64,000 bases of DNA from Coprobacter secundus (GCA_000803105.1 JTDA01000004.1:124001-188000), one strand, 5' to 3'; shown: positions 50,843-59,506, counted from the stretch's first letter. Translations and numbers: made by a program. The notes: a model not told the origin generated them from the letters alone.

Positions 50843-51466
50843 ATGGAGTATCCAAAATTAAAAAACAATATATTATCCCTATTTTTTATTGTATTCATAC
50901 TCTTTGCTTTACCCTTATTTGCAACAGTAAAAGCACAAAATACACATCATTCCCAGGCCAAGTATATATCACCTATCGGTCATAAAACTATTATGGAACT
51001 GGCAAAACCTTCTGTTTACATCGAAGACCTTGTCCCTTCCATTTCTGTCGTAAACAAAGACGACACATCTGATGACATAGTAGACAATTTACTTAAATAT
51101 GCTTTCAAATTTAAAGGTCGCCCATATCGTAGTGGAAGTAAAGGTCCATCGAGTTTTGACTGCTCAGGTTTTACATGTTATGTATTCAAAAAGTTATCGA
51201 TGACTTTGAACGCTTCATCAGCCTCTCAATACCGACAGGGTAAATCTGTAACACGAGATGAATTGAAACCCGGAGATTTAGTATTCTTCAAAGGTCGAAA
51301 TACAACAACTTCAAGGGTTGGACATGTAGGGTTAGTATCAGAAGTATTACCCAATGGAAGTTTCAAATTCATACACGCCTCCTGCTCAAAAGGCATCTGT
51401 GAAGAATCGATAAATTCTACTTACTATTCAAAACGTTATATCGGAGCGCGTCGGGTTATCGACTAA
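50843..51466 (+). CDS. exported NlpC/P60 (C40) cell-wall peptidase
   Basis: A 207-residue protein with an N-terminal membrane-targeting segment (about 12-30; ILSLFFIVFILFALPLFATVKA). The NlpC/P60 domain spans about 85-205: KFKGRPYRSGSKGPSSFDCSGFTCYVFK (catalytic Cys), KPGDLVFFKGR, GHVGLVSEVLPNGSFKFIHAS (His region). Enzymes of this type cut gamma-D-Glu-diamino acid bonds in peptidoglycan stem peptides. No SH3 or LysM domain is present. It stands alone and is followed by a hairpin at 51538-51570. Confidence 0.9.
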   Translation: MEYPKLKNNILSLFFIVFILFALPLFATVKAQNTHHSQAKYISPIGHKTIMELAKPSVYIEDLVPSISVVNKDDTSDDIVDNLLKYAFKFKGRPYRSGSKGPSSFDCSGFTCYVFKKLSMTLNASSASQYRQGKSVTRDELKPGDLVFFKGRNTTTSRVGHVGLVSEVLPNGSFKFIHASCSKGICEESINSTYYSKRYIGARRVID

Positions 51467-51537
51467 TTGTAAAAAGAAAGACTAATTGAACAATATATTT
51501 TTCAATAAACAGAGTTTTATTCATCTGTTTATTCTTC

Positions 51538-51570
51538 AAAAGCAGAAGCCTGAGAAGGTCCCCTGCTTTT
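51538..51570 (+). terminator. terminator after the NlpC/P60 gene
   Basis: AAAAGCAG (51538-51545) pairs with CTGCTTTT (51563-51570), with a further short GCCT/AGG pairing in the loop; the distal arm runs into TTTTTG. Confidence 0.65.
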
Positions 51571-51747
51571 TGATTATTCATAAACTAAATCTTTCTTAAT
51601 GATAAACGGCCGCTTCGGATGTAATGAACAAATATAGATACAAAAATTTAAGCTTATTAGAATAACTGCCCAATGACTTAAACAAAAATTGATTAAAAAA
51701 GACAAGTTCAAATCATAAAAAACAAATCCTACAAATCCACTTTTTCA

Positions 51748-52086
51748 TCACTTTTCATGACTTCTTATTTCATCATCCCACGGATACTTCCTTTTTGGAT
51801 TTCGAGGAAACCATCCTTTTTTTACACGTTGTTCCTGCTCAAATATTTCTTTTATTGTCCAAAAAGAAGAGAAAGCGAATACCCCTAACAATGCGGCCCA
51901 TAATACATTAGACGTACATATTGAAAATATAATTCCGATTACTCCTAAAACAAGAAAAAGCCACCAGCCCTTCGTGCCCCAATAGTATTCCACTTTGACA
52001 ACAACAGGATGAAAAAGACCGATAATCAAAAAAGTAGATATACCAATTACGAGTCCCAACAAGTGATAATCTTCCAAAAAATCCAT
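51748..52086 (-). CDS. DUF4491 family membrane protein
   Basis: A 112-residue protein with three TM helices (about 10-30, 42-60 and 63-80) and a basic/acidic tail (EQEQRVKKGWFPRNPKRKYPWDDE). HPVVVKVEYYWGTKGWWLFLVLGV is the DUF4491 signature region as I recall it. Function unknown. The tail is predicted to be cytoplasmic. Confidence 0.8.
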   Translation of the reverse strand: MDFLEDYHLLGLVIGISTFLIIGLFHPVVVKVEYYWGTKGWWLFLVLGVIGIIFSICTSNVLWAALLGVFAFSSFWTIKEIFEQEQRVKKGWFPRNPKRKYPWDDEIRSHEK

Positions 52087-52243
52087 TCTACTAAAAAATT
52101 ATTTAATATCAAAAAAGTGTTTCAGAATGAAGGTAACAGTTACCCTATTCTAAAACACTTATCATCACAGTTAAGTTCGGTTATATTCTTAATTATGCAA
52201 ATATACTGATAAAATCAGTCTGTCGTTCAAGTAAGCAAATTAT

Positions 52244-52822
52244 TTAATAATTATTTTTCTTACGTTCGAAGTATGCTTGTGGATGTGCACATGCCGGACA
52301 TTTTTCTGGAGCTTTCTTCCCCTTATGTACATAACCGCAATTACGGCATTGCCATTCGATTTCTTCGTCCTCTTCAAAGAATTTACCTGCTTCAACACGT
52401 TCCAGTAACTTACGGTAACGAGCTTCATGCTCAGCCTCAACTTTAGCTACCATTCTAAATGTCACAGCAATTGCTTTAAATCCTTCCTCATCAGCAATAC
52501 GGGCAAATTCAGGATAAAGATCAGCCCACTCTTCATTTTCACCTTCTGCTGCAGCCTTCAAATTCTCAGCCGTAGTACCAATAACCCCAGCAGGATAAGA
52601 AGCTGTAATTTCAACCATTCCTCCTTCAAGATATTTAAAAAACTTCTTAGCATGTTCTTTTTCTTGTTCGGCAGTTTCCATAAACACTCCCGCAATCTGT
52701 TCATAACCTTCTTTTTTCGCTACACTGGCAAAAAATGTATAACGACTGCGTGCCTGAGATTCGCCGGCAAATGATTTCAATAAATTTTGTTCTGTCCTTG
52801 TTCCTTTAATACTTTTTTCCAT
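52244..52822 (-). CDS. rbr: rubrerythrin
   Basis: A 192-residue peroxide-scavenging enzyme. The ferritin-like diiron domain (1-145) carries two E-x-x-H-type motifs: FAGESQARSRY and ETAEQEKEHAKKF in the first half, AKVEAEHEARY in the second. The C-terminal rubredoxin domain has the paired Cys knuckles CRNCGYVH and CPACAHP. It reduces H2O2 to water in the cytoplasm of anaerobes. It lies 21 bases downstream of a Fur/PerR-type gene on the same strand, so peroxide-dependent regulation is very likely. Confidence 0.97.
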   Translation of the reverse strand: MEKSIKGTRTEQNLLKSFAGESQARSRYTFFASVAKKEGYEQIAGVFMETAEQEKEHAKKFFKYLEGGMVEITASYPAGVIGTTAENLKAAAEGENEEWADLYPEFARIADEEGFKAIAVTFRMVAKVEAEHEARYRKLLERVEAGKFFEEDEEIEWQCRNCGYVHKGKKAPEKCPACAHPQAYFERKKNNY

Positions 52823-52843
52823 TTCTCTTTAGTTTTTGGGTTA

Positions 52844-53260
52844 TTATTCTCCTATATTTCCTATTAATTGCAAATTAATTTTTTCTAATTTAAATCCAGG
52901 TATTTTTTTATTTTGAATATGTTTTCGAATAATATCCGAAAGCTCTTCATCATAATAATCAGCAATCTCATGCTTATTAGAGCAATATAAATGATGGTGT
53001 TCGTGTACATCAACATCAAAATACATGCGGTTATCTCCTGTCAGTACTTTATTTATGAGTCCGCTTTTGAAAAAAAACTCAAGTACATTATAAACCGTCG
53101 CAACAGAAACTAAAGGCGTTTTACTTCTAACCTGCTCAATCACTTCTTCAGCGCAAGGATGCTTCAACTCCATTAAAGCCTTATACACCACAACTCTTTG
53201 AGGTGTTGCTTTTATACCTTTAGACTTAAACATATCTATTATCTCTATATCACTCATCAT
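52844..53260 (-). CDS. Fur family repressor, PerR-like
   Basis: About 138 residues from the ATG at 53260. A TTG at 53284 is in frame, but it overlaps the -7 box (53282-53289) and so cannot lie in the transcript. N-terminal winged helix: FKSKGIKATPQRVVVYKALMELKHPCAEEV, SVATVYNVLEFFFKSGLI. The regulatory metal site is near DVDVHEHHHLYC. The two CxxC pairs that bind structural zinc in typical PerR/Fur are missing; only single Cys residues are seen. With the rubrerythrin gene downstream and a 7-1-7 operator at its own promoter, an autoregulated peroxide sensor is the best reading. Confidence 0.87.
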   Translation of the reverse strand: MMSDIEIIDMFKSKGIKATPQRVVVYKALMELKHPCAEEVIEQVRSKTPLVSVATVYNVLEFFFKSGLINKVLTGDNRMYFDVDVHEHHHLYCSNKHEIADYYDEELSDIIRKHIQNKKIPGFKLEKINLQLIGNIGE

Positions 53261-53281
53261 CCATTCCTCATTTTGATAATG

Positions 53282-53289
53282 CAAATATA
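53282..53289 (-). promoter_or_regulatory. -7 promoter element of the Fur/PerR-rubrerythrin operon
   Basis: TATATTTG on the minus strand immediately downstream of the operator palindrome. It fixes the translational start at 53260 or 53257. Confidence 0.65.
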
Positions 53290-53290
53290 A

Positions 53291-53305
53291 TTAGAATAAT
53301 TCTAA
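53291..53305. promoter_or_regulatory. Fur/PerR-type 7-1-7 operator
   Basis: TTAGAAT-A-ATTCTAA is a perfect 15-bp 7-1-7 palindrome, the architecture of Fur/PerR boxes. It abuts the -7 box by one base, so binding would block transcription. A further ATTCTAA half-site lies at 53316-53322. Confidence 0.8.
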
Positions 53306-53375
53306 ATTAAAAATTATTCTAATCTAATTTTACAATAATTAACAAAATGATAAGGCTATGATAATAAATACAAAA

Positions 53376-53398
53376 AAGGCAGTTAAAAAAACTGCCTT
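53376..53398 (-). terminator. terminator of the metal-related TonB operon
   Basis: AAGGCAGTT (53376-53384) pairs with AACTGCCTT (53390-53398); on the minus strand the stem is followed by TTTTTTG. It lies 24 bases past the HMA gene stop. Confidence 0.8.
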
Positions 53399-53421
53399 AA
53401 ACTGTTTTATATATAGAACAA

Positions 53422-53739
53422 TTACTGTTTATCACACTCCTTTACTGGTTCAGCTTTTATCTTAAGAGATGAAAAACCTTTTATTATATTCTTATCATTG
53501 TTCTTTCTCACATCATATACAACTGTTACTTTCTTCTTTGCAAGATCTACTTGCACATCTTTAATACCTTTTCCTAAAGAAGGGACATTATTCATAATCT
53601 TTTTGACACAATTCTCACATACAATATCCGTTTTGAATACAGTAGTTACGACTTTCTTTTGTCCCGTTTCCTGAGCCTCACTAATCCCAATTCCAAGTAT
53701 TAGTGCAAAACAAATAATTAAAATTCTTTTCATTTTCAT
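53422..53739 (-). CDS. exported heavy-metal-associated (HMA) domain protein
   Basis: About 105 residues. The ATG at 53739 is preferred over a TTG at 53751. Signal peptide MKMKRILIICFALILGIGISEAQ, then one HMA domain (about 30-95): TTVFKTDIVCENCVKKIMNNVPSLGKGIKDVQVDLAKKKVTVVYD, with the metal-binding pair CENC. Such domains bind Cu(I) or related soft metals. Here it would be periplasmic and is encoded directly downstream of a TonB receptor, suggesting a soluble carrier on the way in, or a scavenger. The usual Met before the Cys pair is replaced (DIVCENC). Confidence 0.85.
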   Translation of the reverse strand: MKMKRILIICFALILGIGISEAQETGQKKVVTTVFKTDIVCENCVKKIMNNVPSLGKGIKDVQVDLAKKKVTVVYDVRKNNDKNIIKGFSSLKIKAEPVKECDKQ

Positions 53740-53758
53740 ATCAATTTTCAATATCTAA

Positions 53759-56104
53759 CTAATACAAATTCAAACGGAACCCGGCATAGAACTTCCGTCC
53801 CATCAAAGGGCCCCATACATTCATCGAATTAAAACCAGCCGAATAAGGTTCTGATGCATTCAATATCGGATCCGCCTGCCGATAATCACCTATATTTTCA
53901 CAACCAATGTAAATATCGAATTTACCAATTTTATGCGTTATCTGTGCATAAAAAACCGGATAATGTGGAGAATAATAACTATCCTGAAGATTAGCGGTTT
54001 GTGTAGGTATACGCATAGGCCCATTAAACTGGGCTGTAGCATCAAACACCCAACGACGAAATTTCGTCGCATATTGCATATTCAACAATGTCTTATATCT
54101 GCTCACCAATGGTCTTTCGACATGGATATATTTTTCTCCATGCCGACGAACAGTTACTTCACTATCTGTATATCGGAATGTAGCAAAAATATCAAACCGA
54201 GCAACAGGCGTCCATGAAAAGTCTACCTGATAAGTATTGGTAAACGAGCGCTTACCCGTATTATAAAAAACTATTTTATCTGCAAACATTTCTTGATCCA
54301 CAATTACAGTATTATAGAATTGTGTACGAAAATAATCAAAACTCAATGATGCATCATTTGAACCAACCAAAGAAAATGTCTGAGTTATACTACCTCCAAC
54401 CGTAAGGGCCTTTTCCATACGGTCAAAAGTCCTCATATCCGGAATTTCAATTTGCCGTCCTGTCGCCAATACACCAATATTATCAGTAATGATATTGGTC
54501 GAGCGATAACCCAGTCCGGCAGAAGCTCGTAATGTTGTCAACGGAAAAATATTCCACTTAATATGACCACGAGGTGTCAGGAAAAAACGATTATAATAAC
54601 GATTATAATCTCCTCTCGCCCCAAGAACTACCGAAAATCTGTCCCTAAAAGCATATGTATATTCAGCATAAGCACCAATCTCTCCCTCATCACGATCAAA
54701 ATTATAATATTTCATCTGCTCTGGCAATTCGGTCAGCCATGGAGTTCGATTGGTTAGCCCCTCCCGATAATATGAAAAATACATCTGTGTGCCAACAATA
54801 AGAGAAGAACGATAGGTAAAATAATGGTTATACATCAAATTAGCCGAAACCAAATTTTCATTCCCAGTATAATCATTTAACCCCCAATAAGCATTCTCGT
54901 TAAAATGATCAAAATCTGCTACCAATGCCACATTTGAGCGTTTTTCATCATTTTCGTCAGAATCATAAACAGCTTTTCCGACAGGCATTGCAATTTTCAA
55001 GTAACCGTTAATATTGCGATTCTTAATAAACGAGCCGTATAAAGGCTTATTTTTACTGCTCCAATCAGAATACATAGCCTCACGCATATTTTCCGAATCG
55101 TTATATCCCAACATCCCGCCTAAACGATTCTCTTGTACAAACTTCCATCCCCAACGCATTTGCATGCCATTATCTGCCATATATAACCAACGGTTAGCTA
55201 CATTTACCTGATCTGATTTGGGCAAATCCCGAAAATGGTCGTGATTATGGTCAATTTTGCGAACATCTGTATCTACAGAACCGTGCAACAAAATGATACT
55301 CGACAATTTCTTATTTTTCGTCACTGGAAATGCCGTAGAAACATTAGCTTCTGTACGTAGCTCATCGTCGACATATACATTTACAAACAATCTCTCGTCG
55401 TCCACTGGCTTACGATATTCCAAATTAATTTGTCCGGTAATAGCTTCATGCCCAGCAGTAACGGACGATACACCTTTGGACACTTGAATAGAATTAAGCC
55501 ACATCCCCGGTGTATACCCCAATCCGTAAGGTGCACTAAGACCTCGCATTATCGGCCGGTTTTCATCAAGTATTTGTGTATATGTCCCGGCCAATCCAAG
55601 CATCTTTATCTGACGCGCTCCCGAAATCGCATCACTATAACCTACCGTCACTGAAGCCGAATTCTCAAAACTTTCGGCAAGATTACAACAAGCCATTTTA
55701 GTCAATCCAGCAAAAGTAATCAGTTCATTTTTTGCAATACCGTCACGTTTTATCAAATTTCCCCTTTGAATACCTTCAATAACTATATCATTTAAAGCGA
55801 CTTCCTGCTCCTGAAGCAAAAATCGTACATAATCGTTATTGTTATTCTTTTTCAAATCCAACGTATCATTGATATATCCCAAATATGAAGCTACAAGTTT
55901 ACTATAACCCTTTACTTTATGAATCGAAAAACGACCTATGCTGTCAGTACTTACCCCAACATTCGTCTCTGCCCAATAAACCGAAGCTCCAATAAGAGGT
56001 TCTCCGTCAGAACCAAAAACCTCTCCCCGCAATCCCTGGGCAAAAAGGACTCCACTTGCAATAAAATCAAAAAACAATATGATTAGAAATTTCATTTTTC
56101 CCAT
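53759..56104 (-). CDS. TonB-dependent receptor of a metal-related cluster
   Basis: A 781-residue outer-membrane receptor: signal peptide ending GVLFAQ, CarboxypepD_reg-like domain (LRGEVFGSDGEPLIGASVYW, about 24-105), plug (about 110-230; MACCNLAESFENSASVTVGYSDAISGARQIKMLGLAGTYTQILDE, GVSSVTAGHEAITGQINLEYRKP) and barrel to AGFRLNLY. The Cys-Cys pair in TKMACCNLAESF of the plug is typical of a Bacteroidota receptor group found next to HMA proteins. It has no SusD partner. Flanked by an HMA gene (20 bases) and a Cys-rich membrane protein gene. Copper or another soft metal is the suspected ligand, by context. Confidence 0.88.
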   Translation of the reverse strand: MGKMKFLIILFFDFIASGVLFAQGLRGEVFGSDGEPLIGASVYWAETNVGVSTDSIGRFSIHKVKGYSKLVASYLGYINDTLDLKKNNNNDYVRFLLQEQEVALNDIVIEGIQRGNLIKRDGIAKNELITFAGLTKMACCNLAESFENSASVTVGYSDAISGARQIKMLGLAGTYTQILDENRPIMRGLSAPYGLGYTPGMWLNSIQVSKGVSSVTAGHEAITGQINLEYRKPVDDERLFVNVYVDDELRTEANVSTAFPVTKNKKLSSIILLHGSVDTDVRKIDHNHDHFRDLPKSDQVNVANRWLYMADNGMQMRWGWKFVQENRLGGMLGYNDSENMREAMYSDWSSKNKPLYGSFIKNRNINGYLKIAMPVGKAVYDSDENDEKRSNVALVADFDHFNENAYWGLNDYTGNENLVSANLMYNHYFTYRSSLIVGTQMYFSYYREGLTNRTPWLTELPEQMKYYNFDRDEGEIGAYAEYTYAFRDRFSVVLGARGDYNRYYNRFFLTPRGHIKWNIFPLTTLRASAGLGYRSTNIITDNIGVLATGRQIEIPDMRTFDRMEKALTVGGSITQTFSLVGSNDASLSFDYFRTQFYNTVIVDQEMFADKIVFYNTGKRSFTNTYQVDFSWTPVARFDIFATFRYTDSEVTVRRHGEKYIHVERPLVSRYKTLLNMQYATKFRRWVFDATAQFNGPMRIPTQTANLQDSYYSPHYPVFYAQITHKIGKFDIYIGCENIGDYRQADPILNASEPYSAGFNSMNVWGPLMGRKFYAGFRLNLY

Positions 56105-56170
56105 AAATATCTATATTTTATTAAAAAGATACACAAAAAACACTAAACCTTCTGGCTTCAATGTTACTTT

Positions 56171-56590
56171 TTAACTAAATATAGGTGGCGCTCGTAAACC
56201 TGTCGCAGATGAAAGAACATCCGATATAAAAAAGACAAACTGTTCTACAATACTTTCACTCGTATAAAAAGGTTCCTGACATAAACTTCTAACTCCTATT
56301 TTAGGAGGCAAACTCAATATTACGATACGAACATTATAATCTTCTTTCTGAAACAAAGAGCTTATATAAGAATACCCCTTTATAGAATGATTACAACAAC
56401 ATATCATTCCGGTCCTGTCCGAAACCGGAATATCACTTTTACAAACAGCCTCTCCCGTATGGCAACAATCAGCGCTTTTACAGTTTCCTACACCATAGAT
56501 ACATGTACTAATAATCAATAACTGTCCTCCCATCACTGCCAAAAAGACGATGAATAACAGTAATGATATAAATTTTTTTCGTTGTGACAT
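56171..56590 (-). CDS. Cys-rich single-span membrane protein of the metal cluster
   Basis: About 139 residues from the ATG at 56590; the longer frame starts at a TTG (56620). One TM or signal segment (about 7-28; ISLLLFIVFLAVMGGQLLIIS) is followed by a Cys-dense stretch (CIYGVGNC, ADCCHTGEAVC, MICCCNHS) and a C-terminus ending in RAPPIF. The Cys-Cys pair and terminal Pro-Pro recall the 'HYC_CC_PP' proteins of Bacteroidota, but the HYC motif is not evident. It is encoded between the HMA-AraC regulator and the TonB receptor. A metal-binding periplasmic role is inferred only from the Cys content and position. Confidence 0.6.
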   Translation of the reverse strand: MSQRKKFISLLLFIVFLAVMGGQLLIISTCIYGVGNCKSADCCHTGEAVCKSDIPVSDRTGMICCCNHSIKGYSYISSLFQKEDYNVRIVILSLPPKIGVRSLCQEPFYTSESIVEQFVFFISDVLSSATGLRAPPIFS

Positions 56591-56691
56591 GCTTATATAT
56601 TTCCTCCTTAGAACAGACAAAGGTAATAGGAAATAATGAAAAAAATTTTACAAAATTGTGGGATAGATTTATAAGATTTTTGGTCCGATAA

Positions 56692-57279
56692 TCAAATTTT
56701 ATCCAATGGAGTACGCCTATTCTGCTTTCGCTTTTTATAAGAACTGGGTGTTTCCCCTGTTACACTTTTAAACTGAGCACTTAGATAAGCTACACTGGAA
56801 TAATTCATCGCATCCGCAATTTGACTCAATGACAATTCCCCATAAAAAAGCAGTTCTTTTGCACGTTCTATTTTCTGTGCTATGAAATATTTTTCAATAG
56901 TCGTACCTGTTGTCTCAGAAAATAATTTACTCAACTGGCTATATTCACAACGCATTATTTCCGTCAAAAAATCAGATAAATTCTCTTTTAAACACCCATT
57001 ATCATGATGTACCAATTTTATAATTTCATTTTTTATTTGCTCCGTAATTTGTTGCCTTCGATCATCAATCAGTTCAAATCCCAATTCATACAAAGACTCT
57101 CTTAATTTATAAAGATTATCTTCCTCAACTGAAGTCACAACACAAACTATTCCCAATTCTACCGATTCAGTGCTTATGCCCATAGATTCAAACAAATTGC
57201 GAACTACCATAATACAACGATCACAGACCATATTTTTGATATACAAAGTTTGCCTCTTATTATTATTACACTGCATCAT
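56692..57279 (-). CDS. AraC family regulator fused to an N-terminal HMA-like metal-binding domain
   Basis: A 195-residue cytoplasmic protein. Residues about 10-75 form a ferredoxin-like HMA domain (LYIKNMVCDRCIMVVRNLFESMG ... LYKLRESLYELGFELID) with the metal-type pair CDRC after Met. Residues about 85-190 are an AraC helix-turn-helix domain (LTEIMRCEYSQLSKLFSETTGTTIEKYFIAQKIERAKELL, LSLSQIADAMNYSSVAYLSAQFKSVTGETPSSYKKRK). There is no cupin domain. It is the first gene of the cluster down to 53422 and probably senses the metal directly and controls the TonB/HMA genes. Which metal and whether it activates are unknown. Confidence 0.82.
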   Translation of the reverse strand: MMQCNNNKRQTLYIKNMVCDRCIMVVRNLFESMGISTESVELGIVCVVTSVEEDNLYKLRESLYELGFELIDDRRQQITEQIKNEIIKLVHHDNGCLKENLSDFLTEIMRCEYSQLSKLFSETTGTTIEKYFIAQKIERAKELLFYGELSLSQIADAMNYSSVAYLSAQFKSVTGETPSSYKKRKQNRRTPLDKI

Positions 57280-57539
57280 AACAACAGATATTTAGAACAA
57301 TCATAAATACTTCATTCTATTACTCCCCTAGACAAATAAAAAACATTCTTAATTTTTCAAAATTACTATATTCCACAATAAAGCACAAAAATATATCTAT
57401 TTATAATTACAATTTCATTATTAAATTGTTTCTGGCACAAACTGATTATTAGTAATCTCACAAGTTTGAATTACTTTCCATTAACCAGATAAAATCATCC
57501 TCGTATTCTCCATACCAGCACTCAACTATCTCCTTAATA

Positions 57540-58826
57540 TTATATTTTATCGAAAGCTTGCCTTAAGTCATCTAACAAATCCTCAATATGTTCTATCCCT
57601 ACAGACAGACGTACCGTACTGGGAAATATTCCCTGTTCTGTAAGTTCCTCCGTACTAAGCTGTGAATGTGTAGTACTCGCCGGATGTATTACCAGAGATT
57701 TTACATCTGCAACATTAGCCAATAAAGAAAAAATTTCCAGACTATCAATAAAACGATGAGCTTCTTTTTCACCCCCCTTTATCTCAAACGTAAAAATAGA
57801 TCCAGCTCCACGGGGAAAATAACGTTTATATAAAAGATGGTCAGGATGACCGGACAATGCTGGATGATTTACACTCTTTACTTTAGGATGGCTCTGAAGG
57901 AACTTTACTACTTTCAACGCATTGTCCACATGCCGTTCTACACGTAGAGACAATGTTTCCAAACCTTGTAATAAAATAAAAGCATTGAACGGACTGATAG
58001 TCGCACCCATATCACGCAAAAGAATAGCACGTATACGTACAATATAAGCTGCTGCTCCCGCTGCATCGATAAAACGCACTCCATGATAACTTGGATCGGG
58101 TTCAGTTAACTGCGGAAATTTTCCCGATGCAACCCAGTCAAATTTACCCGAATCCACAATAATTCCCCCCAACGAAGAGCCATGTCCCCCAATAAATTTA
58201 GTCGCAGAATGTATTACAATATCTGCTCCATACTCAATAGGACGAATCAAATAAGGAGTACCGAATGTATTGTCAATAATAAGAGGAATTTTATGATGAT
58301 GTGCAATATTTGCAACTGCTTCTATATCTATAACATTTGAATTCGGATTACCTAAAGTTTCAATAAATATGGCTTTCGTATTTTCTCGGATTGCCCTTTC
58401 GAAATTAGATAAATCCTCCGGATTTACAAAAGTTGTAGTCACCCCATAAGCCGGTAAAGTATGTGCTAACAGATTATAACTGCCTCCATAGATAGTTTTA
58501 GCTGCAACAATATGATCACCACTCCGTGTTATATTTTCAAAAGCATAGGTTATAGCTGCTGCACCTGAAGCTACGGCCAAACCTGCAATACCCCCTTCGA
58601 GTGCAGCCACACGTTCTTCAAATACCCCCTGAGTAGGGTTGGTCAATCGTCCATAAATATTTCCGGGATCTTGTAACCCAAAACGTGCCGCAGCGTGAGC
58701 CGAATCTCGAAATACATACGACGTTGTCTGATAAATAGGTACAGCACGTGCACCCGTAGCTAAATCGGGTTGTTCTTGTCCTACATGTACTTGTAATGTC
58801 TCAAAACGTAGTTTTCTTGTTTTCAT
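57540..58826 (-). CDS. metY: O-acetylhomoserine aminocarboxypropyltransferase (O-acetylhomoserine sulfhydrylase)
   Basis: About 428 residues from the ATG at 58826 (MKTRKLRFETLQVHVGQEQPD). A Cys/Met metabolism PLP enzyme of fold type I: AVPIYQTTSYVF, YGRLTNPTQGVFEERVAALEGG, IDNTFGTPYLIRPIEYGADIVIHSATKFIGGHG with the PLP Lys in SATKF, and the C-terminal HPASTTHSQLSTEELTEQGI. The roughly 430-residue length with the internal insertion distinguishes MetY from shorter MetB/MetC. It makes homocysteine from O-acetylhomoserine and sulfide. It is divergent from an Lrp/AsnC-type gene that probably controls it. Confidence 0.93.
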   Translation of the reverse strand: MKTRKLRFETLQVHVGQEQPDLATGARAVPIYQTTSYVFRDSAHAAARFGLQDPGNIYGRLTNPTQGVFEERVAALEGGIAGLAVASGAAAITYAFENITRSGDHIVAAKTIYGGSYNLLAHTLPAYGVTTTFVNPEDLSNFERAIRENTKAIFIETLGNPNSNVIDIEAVANIAHHHKIPLIIDNTFGTPYLIRPIEYGADIVIHSATKFIGGHGSSLGGIIVDSGKFDWVASGKFPQLTEPDPSYHGVRFIDAAGAAAYIVRIRAILLRDMGATISPFNAFILLQGLETLSLRVERHVDNALKVVKFLQSHPKVKSVNHPALSGHPDHLLYKRYFPRGAGSIFTFEIKGGEKEAHRFIDSLEIFSLLANVADVKSLVIHPASTTHSQLSTEELTEQGIFPSTVRLSVGIEHIEDLLDDLRQAFDKI

Positions 58827-58848
58827 AATCACAATTTTTATAAAATTA

Positions 58849-58940
58849 TTTTCTAACAAAATTAGAAATTAAAGAATTAAAATTCAATATATTTTTTATA
58901 ATTAGAAAATAAAACTAATTTTGTGTAAGAATTTAGAAAA
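58849..58940. promoter_or_regulatory. cluster of TTAGAAA half-sites in the metY/lrp divergent promoter
   Basis: TTTCTAA (58850-58856) and TTAGAAA (58862-58868) form an inverted repeat with a 5-nt spacer. Two more TTAGAAAA copies lie at 58902-58909 and 58933-58940, 31 bp apart. They fill the divergent gap between metY and the Lrp-type gene and are candidate Lrp binding sites. Confidence 0.5.
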
Positions 58941-58988
58941 TAAGAATAAAACAATAAACAAAAATATCTTCTAAAAGAAATTTTTTCT

Positions 58989-59450
58989 ATGGACACCTTA
59001 GATAAAACAGACTTACAGATACTGAGTATTCTTCAAAGTAACGCCAGACTTACGACAAAAGAGCTAGCTTCACAAGTAAATTTATCATCTACCCCAGTTT
59101 TCGAACGTCTTAAACGCCTCGAAAATGGAGGATATATAAAAAAATATATTGCTGTATTAGACGCAGAGAAACTCAATCAAGGATTTATCGTATTTTGCAG
59201 TGTAAAACTCTCTAAACTTAATCGGGATATTGCTGCTGAATTTACAAAAATCGTACAAGACATTCCTGAAGTAACCGAATGTTATAATATTTCGGGCAGT
59301 TATGATTATCTATTAAAAATCCATGCTCCCAATATGAAATACTATCAGGAATTCATCCTTAATGTACTAGGTAGTATCGATAGTTTAGGATCTTTAACCA
59401 GTACATTTGTTATGGATGAAGTAAAACACAATTACGGAATCCCGTTATAA
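58989..59450 (+). CDS. Lrp/AsnC family transcriptional regulator
   Basis: A 153-residue protein of normal length. N-terminal helix-turn-helix LDKTDLQILSILQSNARLTTKELASQVNLSSTPVFERLKRLENGGYI, linker KKYIAVLDAEKLNQGF, and a C-terminal RAM/AsnC effector domain (VFCSVKLSKLNRDIAAEFTKIVQDIPEVTECYNISGSYDYLLKI). It is divergent from metY across 162 bases with repeated half-sites, so local control of the sulfhydrylase by an amino acid such as methionine is plausible. Effector not determined. Confidence 0.92.
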   Translation: MDTLDKTDLQILSILQSNARLTTKELASQVNLSSTPVFERLKRLENGGYIKKYIAVLDAEKLNQGFIVFCSVKLSKLNRDIAAEFTKIVQDIPEVTECYNISGSYDYLLKIHAPNMKYYQEFILNVLGSIDSLGSLTSTFVMDEVKHNYGIPL

Positions 59451-59467
59451 CTCTTCCTTTATAGAAA

Positions 59468-59506
59468 AAGCGAATCCCATAGTTCAGATGACCATGAAAT
59501 TCGCTT
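59468..59506. terminator. bidirectional terminator between the Lrp-type gene and galE
   Basis: AAGCGAAT (59468-59475) pairs with ATTCGCTT (59499-59506); CAT/ATG pairing extends the stem inside. It lies between two convergent stops. Confidence 0.6.

Noticed and set aside
57280..57539. Small gene or RNA between the HMA-AraC gene and metY
   Set aside because: Only AT-rich sequence with frequent stops in all frames and no convincing stem was seen.
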